Positions 33,976-46,645 of a stretch of 64,000 bases of DNA are shown in pieces. Both the position numbers and the translations under genes were made by a program. Where the stretch lies: NCBI GenBank assembly GCA_025766275.1, contig JAFKAC010000024.1, positions 731,178 through 795,177 of the forward strand, read 5' to 3'. Within the stretch, counting starts at the first letter, position 1. Each line of letters starts with the position of its first letter. The stretch comes from Lactarius indigo (taxonomy: Eukaryota > Basidiomycota > Agaricomycetes > Russulales > Russulaceae). The notes under the pieces were generated by a model. The model worked only from the letters and a program-made list of their open reading frames with translations. It had not been told where the DNA came from and searched no databases.

Positions 33976-36900
33976 TCAGGAGAACCCACCTATTTCTCCT
34001 GAGTGACCAAGAGATTGCATTTCTTCGAACCAAGGCCGCGCCTCCTCCTGCCTACCCATCTCCGTCAAACGGAGCACAACATCTCTCAGCAACTGACGAA
34101 GGTGAGTGTCGTACTGGACATCTGCCGCATCCGCATCCTCCCGCTCTCGCTGCTCTTCAACGGCATCCTTTGCGTACTTGAGTGCGTCGCTCGCTCGTTC
34201 AGTGCGGGAAAGGCAGGACGATGCGAGTGAAAGCGAGAAAATGAGGTCGAGGGAATATATATCTGGATCTTTAGAACTCAGCTCCCGGAGGCGCGTGACA
34301 GCTTCTTCCGCGAGGGCCGCCGCAGCTCGGCTTTCGTCCAGCTCACGCATGCGATCCGCGACGAGATAAAGAGCGCTGGCCAATCCGGCGCCATCTAACG
34401 GCGTAACGAGACGGAACAACATGACTGCGAATTCGGCATGTCCCAGCTCCTCCCGGATCGCTTTCCTCCTGCTTCTTCTGTGGCGGAACTTCGCCTGGTG
34501 GACCAGTGCCCAGCCTAGAGGCCGTCTAATCAGCTCGGGAGCGGACATTAGGAGAGATCGCCAGTGTTCGACCGCTTCTTTTGCGACTGAGTACGAATCG
34601 GCGATTTGATTCGCGGGCAGGAGCTGCTGGGAACGGGTATCAAGGACGGGCGCGAGGATGAGGGAGAAGACGCGTCGTTGGGCGCCGATACTACGAAGGA
34701 GAGTGACCGCCTCGGCACTGGCGACGTCAGCGAGATGATGCTCATTTTGGGATGAGAGAGCTTTCGATTTGGTGAAGAGCGCGCCGGCCAATACCGCTTG
34801 CGGGCCTACACCCGATGAGTGTCGAGATATTTCGATCGCTTCATCTGCTGTGGACAAGGCTAATGCATTGTCAAGACCGACGTGGGCATCAGAGCGGCAT
34901 AAATGACAAAGTGAGGAGATATGCATCTTATCAGGCCGTGACCCGTTCGCGTCGTCAAGGAGTCCTACAAGTTCGAGTGCCACTGCAGCGCCTCGCTCCT
35001 TTCGCCCGATGGAGCAGAGTAACACAGCACAATTGAGTAAAGCATAGACTAATTTGGGGTCGGGGTCAGACATCTGATCCTGGCAAAGCGCGACAGCTTC
35101 CTCTGCTGCGTTGACAGCTTCTTCAACTTTCTCGAGGTCTGCCAAAATATTGGCGCGCAGAGATAGGACAGACACAACAGAAAGGCTGAAGTTCTCAGGT
35201 GCTGTGGTGGGCAGGTCTCGAAAGGTTTCCAACGCATAACTGGACGTGGTAGATGCGTAGTGAAGGAAACCGAGGTCACTGAGTGCTTGAGAGAGCTCGA
35301 AGTACTTGGTGGCGACGCTGGCGGCGTCATTTCCCGAATGAAGGTCCTTTAATATCTCGCAGCATTCCATCGCCGAAGTGATGGCTGTGTTTTTGTCCTG
35401 TTCAGGATCGCCGGTGGGATAGTAGGGTTTAATAGCCGAGGGTTGGGAATGACCTTTGGTAGACGCAAATTCGGCAGGAGGAAGTGATACACAGCACATC
35501 AACAAGCGTACTTCGCTTCGTCGAAGGACAAGGTTCGGTGGTCCACTTTCGGTGACCTGGTATAAACGTTTCAGCCTCTCGCCATCACTAGTTCTTAAAG
35601 ATGCATACCTGACCCAAGCGTTCTATTTTCTCTAGTGAGCCCTGAGCAAACTGCTCTATGTCTTGCTTTATCTCAAGCAGAGTGGGAAACCAACGAGCAA
35701 ACGGGAGTTCTAGGATCTGGTCGGGCTGTTCAGTACTCTTCCCAGCATCGTCGTGCGTGATACCAGTATTGGAGGCCTCCAATCTGACATTAGGAGACTG
35801 TAGGTACTATTTGAGTGACTGGTCGAAATGCGTAGCGAAATCATGGTCACCGAGTGTGTAGGAGCATAGTCCATGTCCGCCATGTAGGCAGATAGGCGGA
35901 CAGGTGTGTCCATGAAACTACCTGTGTCGTGTCCGGCGCGACGGGTGCCATGCTGGAGCACTGGCTGTGAAGGACTGGACGCAGAGGAAGCGTTTTTCCG
36001 AGCTGAAAAAGCCGTTAGTAAATGCTTGTCTCCGTCGTTTAATTCTCTACCCTTGGAAAAGAGCGTGAGACGAGAGAAATTTCCTGCAAAGTGGGTTATA
36101 GGTCCGAAATATTGACGAGGAACTTTCGTGCTCACTCCCAATGCTCGACGTGGGTGTTGCCGACTCATCCGACGAAACTTGTGTGTCCATATCACGAGAC
36201 GCGCGAAACATCGCGATGAAAGCGTGGAAAGGTAATTAGTGGTCGGCTAGGAACTTCCCTTTAGAGGGCCCGATCGATACTCACACCTCACTTGTTCTTT
36301 TGAAAAAATTGCCACCCTTCGACCATTGTTGGCAGACGGCGAACCTTTTCCGTGGACCCCCTTCGCCGTGAGTATATGACAACATGAAATTATCATGGGA
36401 GCTTACCAGAGAAAACTTGCTGAGTCTTTGGCTGAACCTCTCGGAGGCGGGCCAGAACTACGTCCCGCTGGAGGGTTTCTAGGGACTGGAAACGTAAAGA
36501 GGAGAACCAAGCCGACGTGTGGATGTTAACTCACGCTGATATCAGAGATCTCGTGAAATCGCGCCAAGTCGTCGTCATGAACGAGGACCATGTCTGAGTG
36601 GGGGTCCTGCTGTGGGGCCGTGTGTGTGAGGTTCATCAGGCAGACGCGGCTTCTGTCTGAAATACTCACACTAGCGATATACTCCAGCAGTGAGCTGAGA
36701 GGGTCCCGATACTTTAAAGGCTTAGAACAAGGACTAGAGACAATCGAAATGCGAGCTTTACCGTGACAGTAGGTGTCTCGGAAACCTGCTGCCTGGCTGG
36801 CTTAGGCTTGTCACGAATCTGGTTTAAACCCGAAGTTGACTTTGCTGCGTCTCTGAACCAGTTCAATACTTGGCGGGTGTGTGTGACACGAAATCCTCGG

Positions 36901-37799
36901 ATAAATACACATTGGTTCTCAGATAGGTCCTAATGAGCACAGGTACGAGTCGTGTGGATGTTGTCTCAGGGATCATGTAACCAGAGTACGAGCTAGGCGT
37001 CGACGTACCTCTCCGCTAGGCCCCATGTTTAACGCCACCCCTTGACCCAGTTCAGGAGAAAACTTCCAATCAATACTGATACGACTTGGAGGACTCCCAG
37101 AAACGTGAACCCCCAACGCTACTTGCCTCCGGGTGAGGTCTTGGCTCTCGCTAAAAGCGACATTAGTCCAAGATCTCGTGCGATGACGCCCAGTGACTAG
37201 GACGATATCTTCCATCCTCAGATTATCGATTCCTAGGTCAAGAGTCTTAGCAAATGAGAACCAGCTATCGATATGTTTGACCATCCATTCGGCAAAATCT
37301 CCTCTGGCGACAGTGTCCTCACGTTGTGCCCGCACGGGAAGAAAAAGTGCTGCGCCACGGCTTTTTGTGCATGAAAACGAGACCTCTACGTGATTCCCTG
37401 GACTAGAAAATAATCAGCGAAGAAAATTTCCGGTGCGCAACTCAATCACTCTAGTACAGATGTCTGCGACCCATTAGCAAGAGTCGCGGACTCCGTGACC
37501 CCAACCGAACAGAAATTTTCAGGACCGCGCGTGCCGCTATCGATGTGATCCGCAATGCTGGGTCTCAGTGGTTCATGGAACTCTGGAACCCCGGATTGCT
37601 GATGGGACGGATGGTCCGCGGGAAGCAGAGCATTGAACAGGCGTAAAAATTTGCCTTTGAGAACGCAGCCGACGTCGCCAACTTCTATGGCGTGATAAAG
37701 TCCACCCGGATTCGGTTCCCACAAGGCATGGCCATAAGTAGGATACTTTTTCGCGAGCTGGTCACGAAAGATGTCATACTGGGCCACTGAAGGGGGCAT
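33976..37799 (-). CDS. 'HALWEPNP' domain protein apparently joined to a C-terminal TPR region
   Basis: Exons 37799-37471, 37402-37009, 36929-36762, 36720-36670, 36609-36535, 36485-36407 and 36360-36292 encode an uncharacterised Agaricomycete family. Its motifs are YDIFRDQLAKKYPTYGHALW, EVGDVGCVLKGKFLRLFNAL, VKHIDSWFSFAK, NQCVFIRGFR, KYRDPLSSLLEYIA and VLVHDDDLARFHE. With donor GTGAGG at 36291 and a CACTAAT branch-like site, the frame continues through 36177-36136, 36083-36051, 36002-35851, 35806-35609 and 35556-33976. The last exon has repeated TPR-like helices (ANILADLEKVEEAVNAAEEA, DALKYAKDAVEEQRER). The chain totals 1056 residues with all phases closing. The alternative is two genes about 30 bp apart, the second starting at the ATG at 36211. 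No function is known. Confidence 0.6.
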
Positions 37800-38759
37800 A
37801 GATAATGGTAGATAGTGAAAAAACCTGATAACGCTCGAGCGCCAACAAGCGACTTGTATTTGGTCGGGAAATCATGACTATGAGATTACAAATCTGGGGC
37901 GGTACCACTCATGGCTGGCGCTTGGCCGTCAAAATACTTGAGATTAAGTTATTCAGAACAGAAAATCGGAATCGGGATTACCTTCCATCTCGAAGTAAGA
38001 AGTCTTCGAGATTCAGAGATTTGTCGACAAATAGGCAAGCCCAATAGCGATGCTAACCAGAAGTCATCGCGAGTTCCACTAGTAATGGTGGCACATCTGC
38101 GTGGCAGATTTCGTGTTTCCTGCAAAGGTACGGGGTTACCGGTCACTCTGGTGGAGGGGGAAAAAAAATACAAAAAAGCTTTTTACGGGGCTTGTCGTGT
38201 TCAAATTGCGATGGTACCACCAAGATATTTCTTGCCAGTGAATGTGTGAGAGGTTACATCGGAGTGACATGGAATTTCATAACAACATCAAACCGAAGTT
38301 GTCAGCGACGGCGCCCTATTCTCAGACTGAACTAGGACAGCGACCATCCATACTCACTGACACCAACGCGATGCTGGATAAAATGAAGCTGTTTCTACGG
38401 GCAGTCGTGACCGGCATACTCCGAGATAAAGATAATTCATTGAGAAGTCGAGTCTGGGCCGTAGTTCCTCCGGTACAGCGTCGTGATCACACCAACTGAA
38501 CCAGTGCGGTGCCTGTCTAACACGTTCAAGTGGTCGCTCTGTTTCATGTCATGATTATGATGCCTGCTGGGATATTCTTTGATGTGTGATTCTAGAGATC
38601 AGGTGGACGAGCGCTCCGAACCAGGGGCCGAAATTCAAGTTCCTGGGGTCGTTTCGAAGCGACACGCGCGACTTCGAGTGCACAGTCAGGATTGCTGTAT
38701 TCTTCAAGTTTAGCTCGTATAAACACATCGTATCCACCCACCTAGGTCACCGTGTCTGT
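37800..38759. other. Divergent intergenic region
   Basis: Between divergent starts at 37799 and 38760. It contains two modest open frames (37911-38249, 38242-38499) without recognisable motifs. I do not call a gene. Confidence 0.5.
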
Positions 38760-41013
38760 ATGGCTCCAAGCGCTCCTCGATCGCACAGCCCAGATGTTGA
38801 ATTGGGAACGTACACAGGTCACTCCGTTGTAGGTTTGTCGTTCCATTCCATCTGATTTGATATCAGGGAATCTAAACACGATCCATAGCGTCTCCCCCTC
38901 CCGAGCTCATCGAGGGCAACATAGTCAACGACGAAGCACCTCGTGACGCAGGGCCAAGTTCTCGCGCACCGACGTACTCCACTTTTGATTCCGGTTTCGT
39001 TCTCGGTTCCGGCCTCCAACATGGCCGGTTCCAACCGTCCCCACTACCTCCCCCGTCTCCTCAACCTCCTTTGACTACAGATGTACCTGCTGCTGATCAC
39101 GCCCATTCAAACGTTGCCGAGGGAAATTACGGGGACTCCTCAGACAAGCTGTTCTCGGTCTACCTCTCGCAGGCGGATAAATTTGACAAGGAGCAGTCGG
39201 AGAGTTGGAAGGGGGACACGGAGGGGATCCTTGTCTTTGTTTGTTTGCCCTTGAACCGCCTCTAGCTATCGTGGCTGATTCTTTTGCATATCAGACGGGT
39301 CTTTTCTCGGCCACCGTTGCCGCATTCATTATCGAAAGCTACAAGCAGCTACAGCCCAACTCGAGCGACACGACCGTTCTTCTCCTCGCCCAGATCTCAC
39401 AGCAGCTCGCAGCCCTCTCAAACGGCACCTCCATCTCCATCCCATCCACATTACCCAGCCAAACCTTCCGTCCGTCGGCATCCGCTGTCCGGGTGAACAC
39501 GCTGTGGTTCCTCAGCCTCACTCTGAGCTTGACATGCGCGCTTCTTGCGACGCTCATGCAACAATGGGTGCGGCGGTACCTTCAGGTTTCCCAGCGCTGG
39601 TACGGGCCCTACAAGCGGGCGCGTATACGAACCTTCTTTGCGGAGGGCGTAGAGCGGTTCGGTCTCCCACGCGCTGTAGAGGCCCTCCCTGCTCTTCTCC
39701 ACGCGTCAGTTTTCCTCTTCTTCGCAGGTCTTGTCGACTTTCTGGTCAACATCAATCACAGAGTGGCCATCGCCCTCATCTCGGCTGTCGCTATGGGAGC
39801 ATCAGCATATTTCTTATGCACCGCGCTTCCTCTCATGTACCCGAACTCACCGTATCAGACACCGTTGACGACTCTGCTCTGGGTTCTGCAACAAGGGGCA
39901 TTGATATGCAGTCTTGACCTGACGCGGCGAGTCGTTAGGTTCGTCTACGAGCACACAGGCTGGGTCGCTTGGAAACTATATGGGCGCTTAATCCACCAGC
40001 TGGACGATCACTCCAGGCGCCTCGCCCAAGGTTTCCCACGTAGCCGTGAAGCGATTGCCTTGGGGCAGCCCACCGAAATGGATGCGCGGGCTCTGGGGTG
40101 GACATTGGACGCGCTGGACGAGGATCACGAGCTCGAGCAGTTCGTGGCCGCTATACCCGGGTACTACCGTTCGTCCACGGTGCGGCTACCTGTCGTTGCG
40201 CTCGAGCATCTGATGCACCACGATGGCCTCGACTCGCCACTCGAAGCACGCATCCTGGATCTGCTCTGTCCGCGCGGCGTGGCGCCCGACGAGCCCCCAA
40301 AGTCCGCGTTGGAGCGGCATCGCCGCGTTGCGTGTCTCGAGGCGCTCTACTGTCTCCCGGGCGTCGTCTCACGGCACATGCGCGCGACCGTGATCGACCC
40401 GACCCTCTTTGCGAGCGACCCGCTTTTCGCGTCTTCCGAGGCCTGGGCCGTCGCCGCTTCCATGGCCAACGACTCCAACCGCGACATCGCGCTTTCCGCG
40501 CACTGTGTCGCGTCTGTGCTCGTCGTGGCTTGGCGCCACGGTTACAGCGCTACGCCCGGGCCGCCCGGCGGCAGCGTTGGCGCGTTGGCACAGCACCTCG
40601 GCGTACCGGAGGGCGTCGCACAGGCATGGCTGCGGAATGGGGACAGCGTGATGCTCGCGAATTTTATCCGGCTCATCGAAGACACGCTCGACGACCTGTG
40701 CAAGAGTGATGCTGGAGAACTCGTGCCCGTCGGGACACACGTGAACGCCGCGCCGCGGCACCAGTTGCTCTACGTAACGCTGGGGCTCGTGAACAAGTTC
40801 AGCGCGGCGGCGGCGGCGACAGAGCTTCAGGCTGCATTCTCAACGCTTTGGGCACGCGTGGAGGACCTCGAACGGGCCACACGCGCGACGGGGTACCGTG
40901 CTCGGGGATTAGAAATGGTCCTGCGACGGCTGCAACCCGTACTCAATGGTGTACCTATTCCCGCTCACTGGACACCTGCATGGGAGGTACCAGGTTCGTG
41001 GGCGGTACGGTAG
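38760..41013 (+). CDS. DUF6535 membrane protein (copy 2)
   Basis: Three exons (38760-38817, 38889-39238, 39295-41013) close to 708 residues. The core matches copy 1 at 10716-12784: KLFSVYLSQADKFDKEQSES, then TGLFSATVAAFIIESYKQLQ, NTLWFLSLTLSLTCALLATL, MQQWVRRYLQVSQRW, LLHASVFLFFAGLVDFLVNI and PNSPYQTPLTTLLW. The three hydrophobic segments are conserved; the ~400-residue C-terminal part is soluble and more divergent. The N-terminus is less certain: the second exon has no ATG in frame, so a 58 nt first exon (MAPSAPRSHSPDVELGTYT) with a weak GTCACT donor is inferred. The function of the family is unknown. Confidence 0.8.
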
Positions 41014-41479
41014 GCGACGCCTGCGGGTATTTGTTGTTAGCCAGGGATCGGCGAATAAGCTACCACATGTTTGTATGACGTCAGCAGATGCCGTGCGCAG
41101 CCAGTGGGCGCTAGCGAGGGCGCTAGTGAGCGGTGAGATCTGAGACTACGGAGTCGGAAGGACTCGGATATACTTTCACGTGACAGAGGCCACAATAATA
41201 ATATCCTTTGAGACAAGATGCGGGGAAATAGATTGTGACAGGTCGGGAATACGAGTTGTGGAAAGACGGGTTGAGGGTTGTGTGTGTAATAGAAGGTGTG
41301 AAATAGAAGAAGAACGGCCACCTCACTGAGAATAGGGGGATGATACCGCATCCGCGCCGCCCTGCACAGCACCTCATCCGACGCATCATAACCTACAACC
41401 ACCATCACCAGGCACTGCCAATTCTACTATATATTCGAACCAGCGAAAAAACGACTCCCAACAGAATTACAAACAGCAT
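41014..41479. other. Intergenic, promoter of PSD2
   Basis: 466 bp between tandem plus-strand genes. No gene is supported; CT/AT-rich tracts lie just before the PSD2 start. Confidence 0.5.
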
Positions 41480-44400
41480 ATGGTTACCTCTAAGAAAGGA
41501 CTCAAAATTGGCCGTGCTTTGCGCTCAGCAGCCCTACTTCCCATCCGCGTCTCTGCAGGTCGTGGCAGTGGCAGAAACGCTTTCCTCCCTGGCCCTGGCG
41601 AGGCCCCAGTCGTCATCCTCCGTGTACAGATCCTTTCCTGTCAGAATCTCGAACCCAAAGACCGCAATGGCTATAGCGATCCGTGAGTTTCACCATACCC
41701 CTCCTTTATCTGACAGCGCTTACCCTCTCCTTCCGTCTATCCAGCTTCGTGACCGTCTCTGTTCTGAGCACACGGTTTCAAACACCAGTGTGTAAGCGCA
41801 CCCTCAGCCCCGTCTACGCCGCCAAGGATGCGACGTTCGATTTCCCGATTTACATGTCTCTGGCGGACAAGCTCGGCGTGCTAGAGTTCGTCGTCTGGGA
41901 TAAGGACATGCTTAAAAAGGAGTACATGGGTGAGCATGCGTTGCCATTAGACGAGTGGTTTAAGGGAACCGCGTTCGCCTTCGATGATCCCGATAACCAG
42001 GTATGTCGCTCTCTGCTATCGAAGGACATCAGAGCAGGGAATAGGCTATGCCTCTACAGTCCTTCTCCGTTAGCCTCATATCTTCACGTGCTACCATCAC
42101 CGTAAGTGGTACTATGCACATCAAAGTCGGCTTTGTCCGCCCTCTCAATTCGACGACCCTCCCCGACTTCGTGGAAACCTACAACGCACTGATCAAGCGT
42201 TCTCGTCCGAGCCTTGTTTCGGCACCACCGGTGCGTCCTCCCGAGTCCCGGGTGTCATGTAGCTTACGATGTTTACCACAGACCCAAGGCATTGGCACAA
42301 TCCGCTCCAATCTGAATGGGCCTGAGTATGAGGATGACGGGCTTAGCTCCGACGACGCGGAGGGTCAAGACGGCTCGGCTTCGGACGATGAAGACGACGC
42401 GGAGCCCAAGACTGCTACGCTGGAAGTTTTCCCAGGCCATCGCTCAGCATCGCCATTACCCGATTCGACACCGGCAGCCGCCACGGCTCCGTCTGTACCT
42501 CCCACCCCTCCAGGGAGGTACTTCCGACCGTCAATTCCAAAAATACTCACACGGCGCTCGGCGCAGCCTCCGGCCAGTCCTCCTGCTGGCACCGCAGCTA
42601 GTACGCCTCCTCAGTCGAGCTCGCGCAGATCGAGCGCCGCGACGACGACTACGACTACGACAGGAGGCAAAAAGAAGAGACTCCCATGGAATGGACAGAA
42701 AGGCGACGCCTTCGAATTTGATGCTGACAACGACGTTGTTGGCATTGTCATGCTTGAGATCCAAGGCGCGTCGGACCTCCCGCGATGGAGAAATAGTGAG
42801 TTGTTTCTGCCCTCCGAGACCGCATCAGCGCTGATCGGGTTGCAAGTGACGCGCACGGGCTGGGATATGGACCCTTTCGTAGTCGTCTCATTTGGCAAGA
42901 AGGTCTTCCGTACGCGCGTCATCCGGCATTCGCTAAACCCGGTGTGGGAAGAGAAGCTACTCTTCCACGTGCGCAAGTACGAGCGGTCATTCCGTATGCA
43001 GCTCACCGTGCTCGACTGGGATAAGCTCTCCTCCAACGACTTTGTCGGTGATGCTGCGATCGAGATTGCTGACCTCGCGGCAAACGTTCCTATGAAGGAC
43101 CCAAATACAGGGCTTTATCCCGAGGAAGAAGACGGGACACGGAATTTCCAACTGTTCCAGCTTCCTCTGGCGACAGCCAAGGAGGCGGCGTGGGACTCGA
43201 AGCATGCTCCAACAATCACATTCCGGTGAGTGTTGTGATGGTACGTGGCAAGGCTAACGATCACTGATACGCCCGTGCGTAGAGCCAAATATCAGCCATA
43301 CGATGCTTTGCGGCAGAGGCTGTGGGCACAGTTGCTCAAACAATACGACACGGACGACACACGTACGATCATGCACCTCGAGCTCACATCGATGCTCGAC
43401 TCACTCGGCTCGACGTTGTCCACCGAAACAATCGACTCATTTTTCACGCGCTGGAACAAAAATCCCCGGACGGACGAACTCACGTTCCCCGAGGCGATTC
43501 AGTGCCTCGAAACAGAGATTTGCAGGCCCACTTCCGAAAAGAAGCGCATACTCAGGTCGGACAGCGACGTACGCGAGAGCGAGCTCGGAACAGGCACGGA
43601 CACGAGCACCCCCCAGACGCCGAACCTTCACGCCCCTGGGTCCCAAACCCCACCCTTGCGCCTCGACACGTTGAGCTTCTCTGGCCCCTCACTGAACATC
43701 AACGACGTTACGCCGTCGGCGCAACGGCACCCGCAGACCGAGCACGTGACGGAGTTCTCGGACAAAGACGATACTGTCACTGCGTTGAAGCACCCACGGG
43801 CTGTGCGACAACCCTCAACGTCGTCTTCGCTCATCTCGGACACCGAAACGCCGGGCTCGAGCTCAGGCTCAGGCAGTGAGACAAGGAGCGGCGACGAAGC
43901 GTTCGAGCGCGTGATCAACATCAAGAACTGCCCTCTATGTCACCGCCCGCGTCTGAATGCCAAAGCGGAGCGCGACATCGTCACACATCTCGCGGTATGC
44001 GCAAGCCAGGATTGGGCGCGCGTCGACCGCGTCATGGTCAGCAACTTCGTGACCGCGGTCCAGGCACAACGCAAGTGGTACACGAACGTCCTGTCCAAGG
44101 TGTCCGCGGGGAACTATAAGATCGGCGCGGTGCGTATCCTGCCCGGCATATCGTACCACTCCCCCCCGGCTAAGTCGTGGTTCCGGGAATGTGGGATCAG
44201 AATTCGGCCAATATCATCGTGCAAAATCGGATGACAGGTCAGCTTGAGGAAGAAAAGATGCAGGTATATGTGCGACTTGGTATTCGCTTACTATACAAGG
44301 TGAGTTGATGCCCCGCTATCAGTGGAGCCTTGTCTTATGGATACTCGATTTTCATCGGTCAGGGCGCCCGGTCAAGGTTAGAAGGTGCTCGAGGTGCGTA

Positions 44401-45527
44401 TCCAACAGCCTTTTGGCCTACACTTCTGACTGTGATTGCAGCCCGCAAGCTGCTCAAGTCGCTCTCGATCAAGCAGGGCACCAAGTACGATTCTCCCGAG
44501 TCGGCGCGGGATATACCAGCGTTCATCCAGTTCCACAAACTCAACGTCGATGAGATCCTAGATCCTGTATCATCCTTTCGTATGTGGTTTTCGTCTCTGT
44601 ACGTTCGGCAGAAGGCTTTACAACGTACACTCTCCAGAAACATTCAATCAATTCTTTTACCGGTACGTTGTGCCCCTCACTAATACATGGACAACTGCCC
44701 TTACAAGGTTTTTTTTAGGAAACTGAAGCCCTATGCTAGACCCGTCGAGATGCCCGACGACCCGAACCGACTCGTGAGCGGAGCAGATTGTCGATTGATG
44801 GCGTTCGAGACAATCAGCGAGGCGACAAGATTGTGGATCAAGGGACGCGAGTTCACCATCGCGCGGTTACTCGGAGATGCGTACAAGGACCAAGTGGAAC
44901 GCTACGCAGGGGGTGCTCTGGTGATCTTCCGGCTCGCACCGCAGGACTATCACCGTTTCCACTCGCCAGTGGATGGGACCATTGGGCCAATGACGTACAT
45001 TGCTGGGGAATACTACACCGTTAACGTAAGCAACAGTACCTCTTCCATAAACGCAAGAGCAGCTGATGAGTATTTGGGTGTATACAGCCACAAGCGATCC
45101 GGACTACTTTGGACGTATATAGTGAAAATGCTCGAAAGATTGTCCCGATCGATAGCCCGCAGTTCGGGCGCGTGATGGCGGTGTGCATCGGTGCGATGAT
45201 GGTGGGTAGTATCCAGACGACTGTCTCGGAGGGAGACTTCGTGAAGCGCGGACAGGAGTTTGGCTACTTTGCGTTTGGTGGGTCCGCCTCTACCTCCGGA
45301 CCTAGCGGACTGTGGTGCTGACTTTTCCGTTCGTCATGGCAGGAGGGTCGACGATCGTGTGCGTGTTCGAGAAGAATGTTGTAGAGTGGGACGAAGACCT
45401 GTTGATCAATGGGCATGCGGCGCTAGAGACGCTGGTGCGGGTGGGCATGGGTATCGGGCGGCGGCAGGGGTCTCCCGCTCCGCTAGTCAATGTCGCTGCA
45501 GTCGCCGCCGCTAGCGGCTCTGCATGA
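41480..45527 (+). CDS. PSD2: Phosphatidylserine decarboxylase, PSD2 type with C2 domains
   Basis: Makes phosphatidylethanolamine from phosphatidylserine in endomembranes. Thirteen exons close to 1114 residues: 41480-41682, 41745-42000, 42060-42230, 42282-42795, 42847-43225, 43283-44129, 44201-44299, 44363-44393, 44442-44579, 44638-44662, 44719-45025, 45088-45277, 45343-45527. A first C2 domain ([29 protein letters not shown]) is followed by an acidic Ser/Pro linker. A second C2 domain ([17 protein letters not shown]) and an EF-hand-like segment ([17 protein letters not shown]) come next. The decarboxylase domain has [30 protein letters not shown] and the self-cleavage motif GGST at 1054-1057 with S1056 as the pyruvoyl precursor. 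Intron 12 splits the GGST motif. Exon 10 is only 25 nt. Its 3' third is copied at 46646-48043. Confidence 0.93.
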
Positions 45528-45813
45528 ACACCTCCCCCGGCTTATTGTATCTCACATACTTTTGACTAGAGAATAGTAGTTGTAGATAATGACGACACGC
45601 ACGACGCATTGACATGTTTCGTTTATGTACATCGTTCGGGGATTTCTTTTACTGAGTGCGTAATAGGACAAACGAAGTCTAGCTCTTTTACTGGGTAACG
45701 GAGTCCGGTAGTTGCCTTTTTCAGCGTGGACCGGATGACGATCGTTCACGTTCATCGTTCAAGTTATAGTCCGCTCGCTGCAATCGCACTGTCCGTAGAG
45801 ATTGTTCCTACGT

Positions 45814-46413
45814 ATGTCTCCAGCCGTGTATTCCAACGTCTCTTTCATGACGGCCTATCAGAGAATGACTCCCTGGCCCCCCAAGGTTACAAAGCGATTC
45901 CGTACCGTCCCTCCCGATGCTCGCGAAAACGACTTTTATGGGCCGTACAATAAACTCCTCTATACCCTCTTCCCACCCGACTCCGATTACACGGTCACTC
46001 CCCAGTCTCACCCCGTCTTGACCTCCCGCGACTCGGTAGACTTCATCATCGAGTTTGAAGTTCTTTTGGAGGACAGCCTGGTCCTTTTCTTGGAGATCAA
46101 AGAGCCGAGGATGATAACTTTTGAGTCTGTTCGTGAGGATGTAGATAATCGGATGAGGAAACGGATGAGGGATTTGGCCCCTGTCTGTCCTCTGGACACC
46201 CTCAACGGTGTGAGTGCCTTCGGCACGCAGCTGTCCTTCTACAGCTATGACAAACAGACTCGCATACTCCCTGCCCGCGTATCTCCTCACCCAAGTGTCG
46301 AGACGGATATCGCTCCGTTGGACCGCTGGGATTGCAACATTTTGGAAGACGAAGGCGCCCGACGGTTCAAAGATCTCGTTGAAGTGATAAAGAGGAAATG
46401 CGGCGAACTTTGA
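45814..46413 (+). CDS. Conserved Agaricomycete hypothetical protein (NDFYGPYNKLL family)
   Basis: A single exon of 199 residues, starting at the first ATG in frame (MSPAVYSN). The motifs NDFYGPYNKLLYTLFPPDSD, VDFIIEFEVLLEDSLVLFLE and RMRDLAPVCPLDTLNGVSAF match a family I recall as common, multicopy and unnamed in mushroom genomes. Conserved charged residues (EFEV, EIKE) after short strands resemble the layout of restriction-endonuclease-like folds, but that is speculation. It lies between the PSD2 gene and the broken PSD2 copy on the same strand, so it was present before or inserted during that duplication. Confidence 0.75.
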   Translation: MSPAVYSNVSFMTAYQRMTPWPPKVTKRFRTVPPDARENDFYGPYNKLLYTLFPPDSDYTVTPQSHPVLTSRDSVDFIIEFEVLLEDSLVLFLEIKEPRMITFESVREDVDNRMRKRMRDLAPVCPLDTLNGVSAFGTQLSFYSYDKQTRILPARVSPHPSVETDIAPLDRWDCNILEDEGARRFKDLVEVIKRKCGEL

Positions 46414-46645
46414 CGTGTGGAGACTAGGAGCTCTCGTGCGACGCGGTTTGTTACGCTTCTACTAGTACTTTCTTGCATCGTCTCAATGACGCAACTTCTC
46501 GTTATTCGACCCAACATGTTGACTCGTACTGTATGATTCGGGTTGTTCCCCCTAGCTTCTCGTAGTTCTCTTGACTCGATCCCCGTAGTACTCAAGGACG
46601 GCCTTGTAACACTTAGAACCCCAAGCCCGACCTACTGTATTCAAC

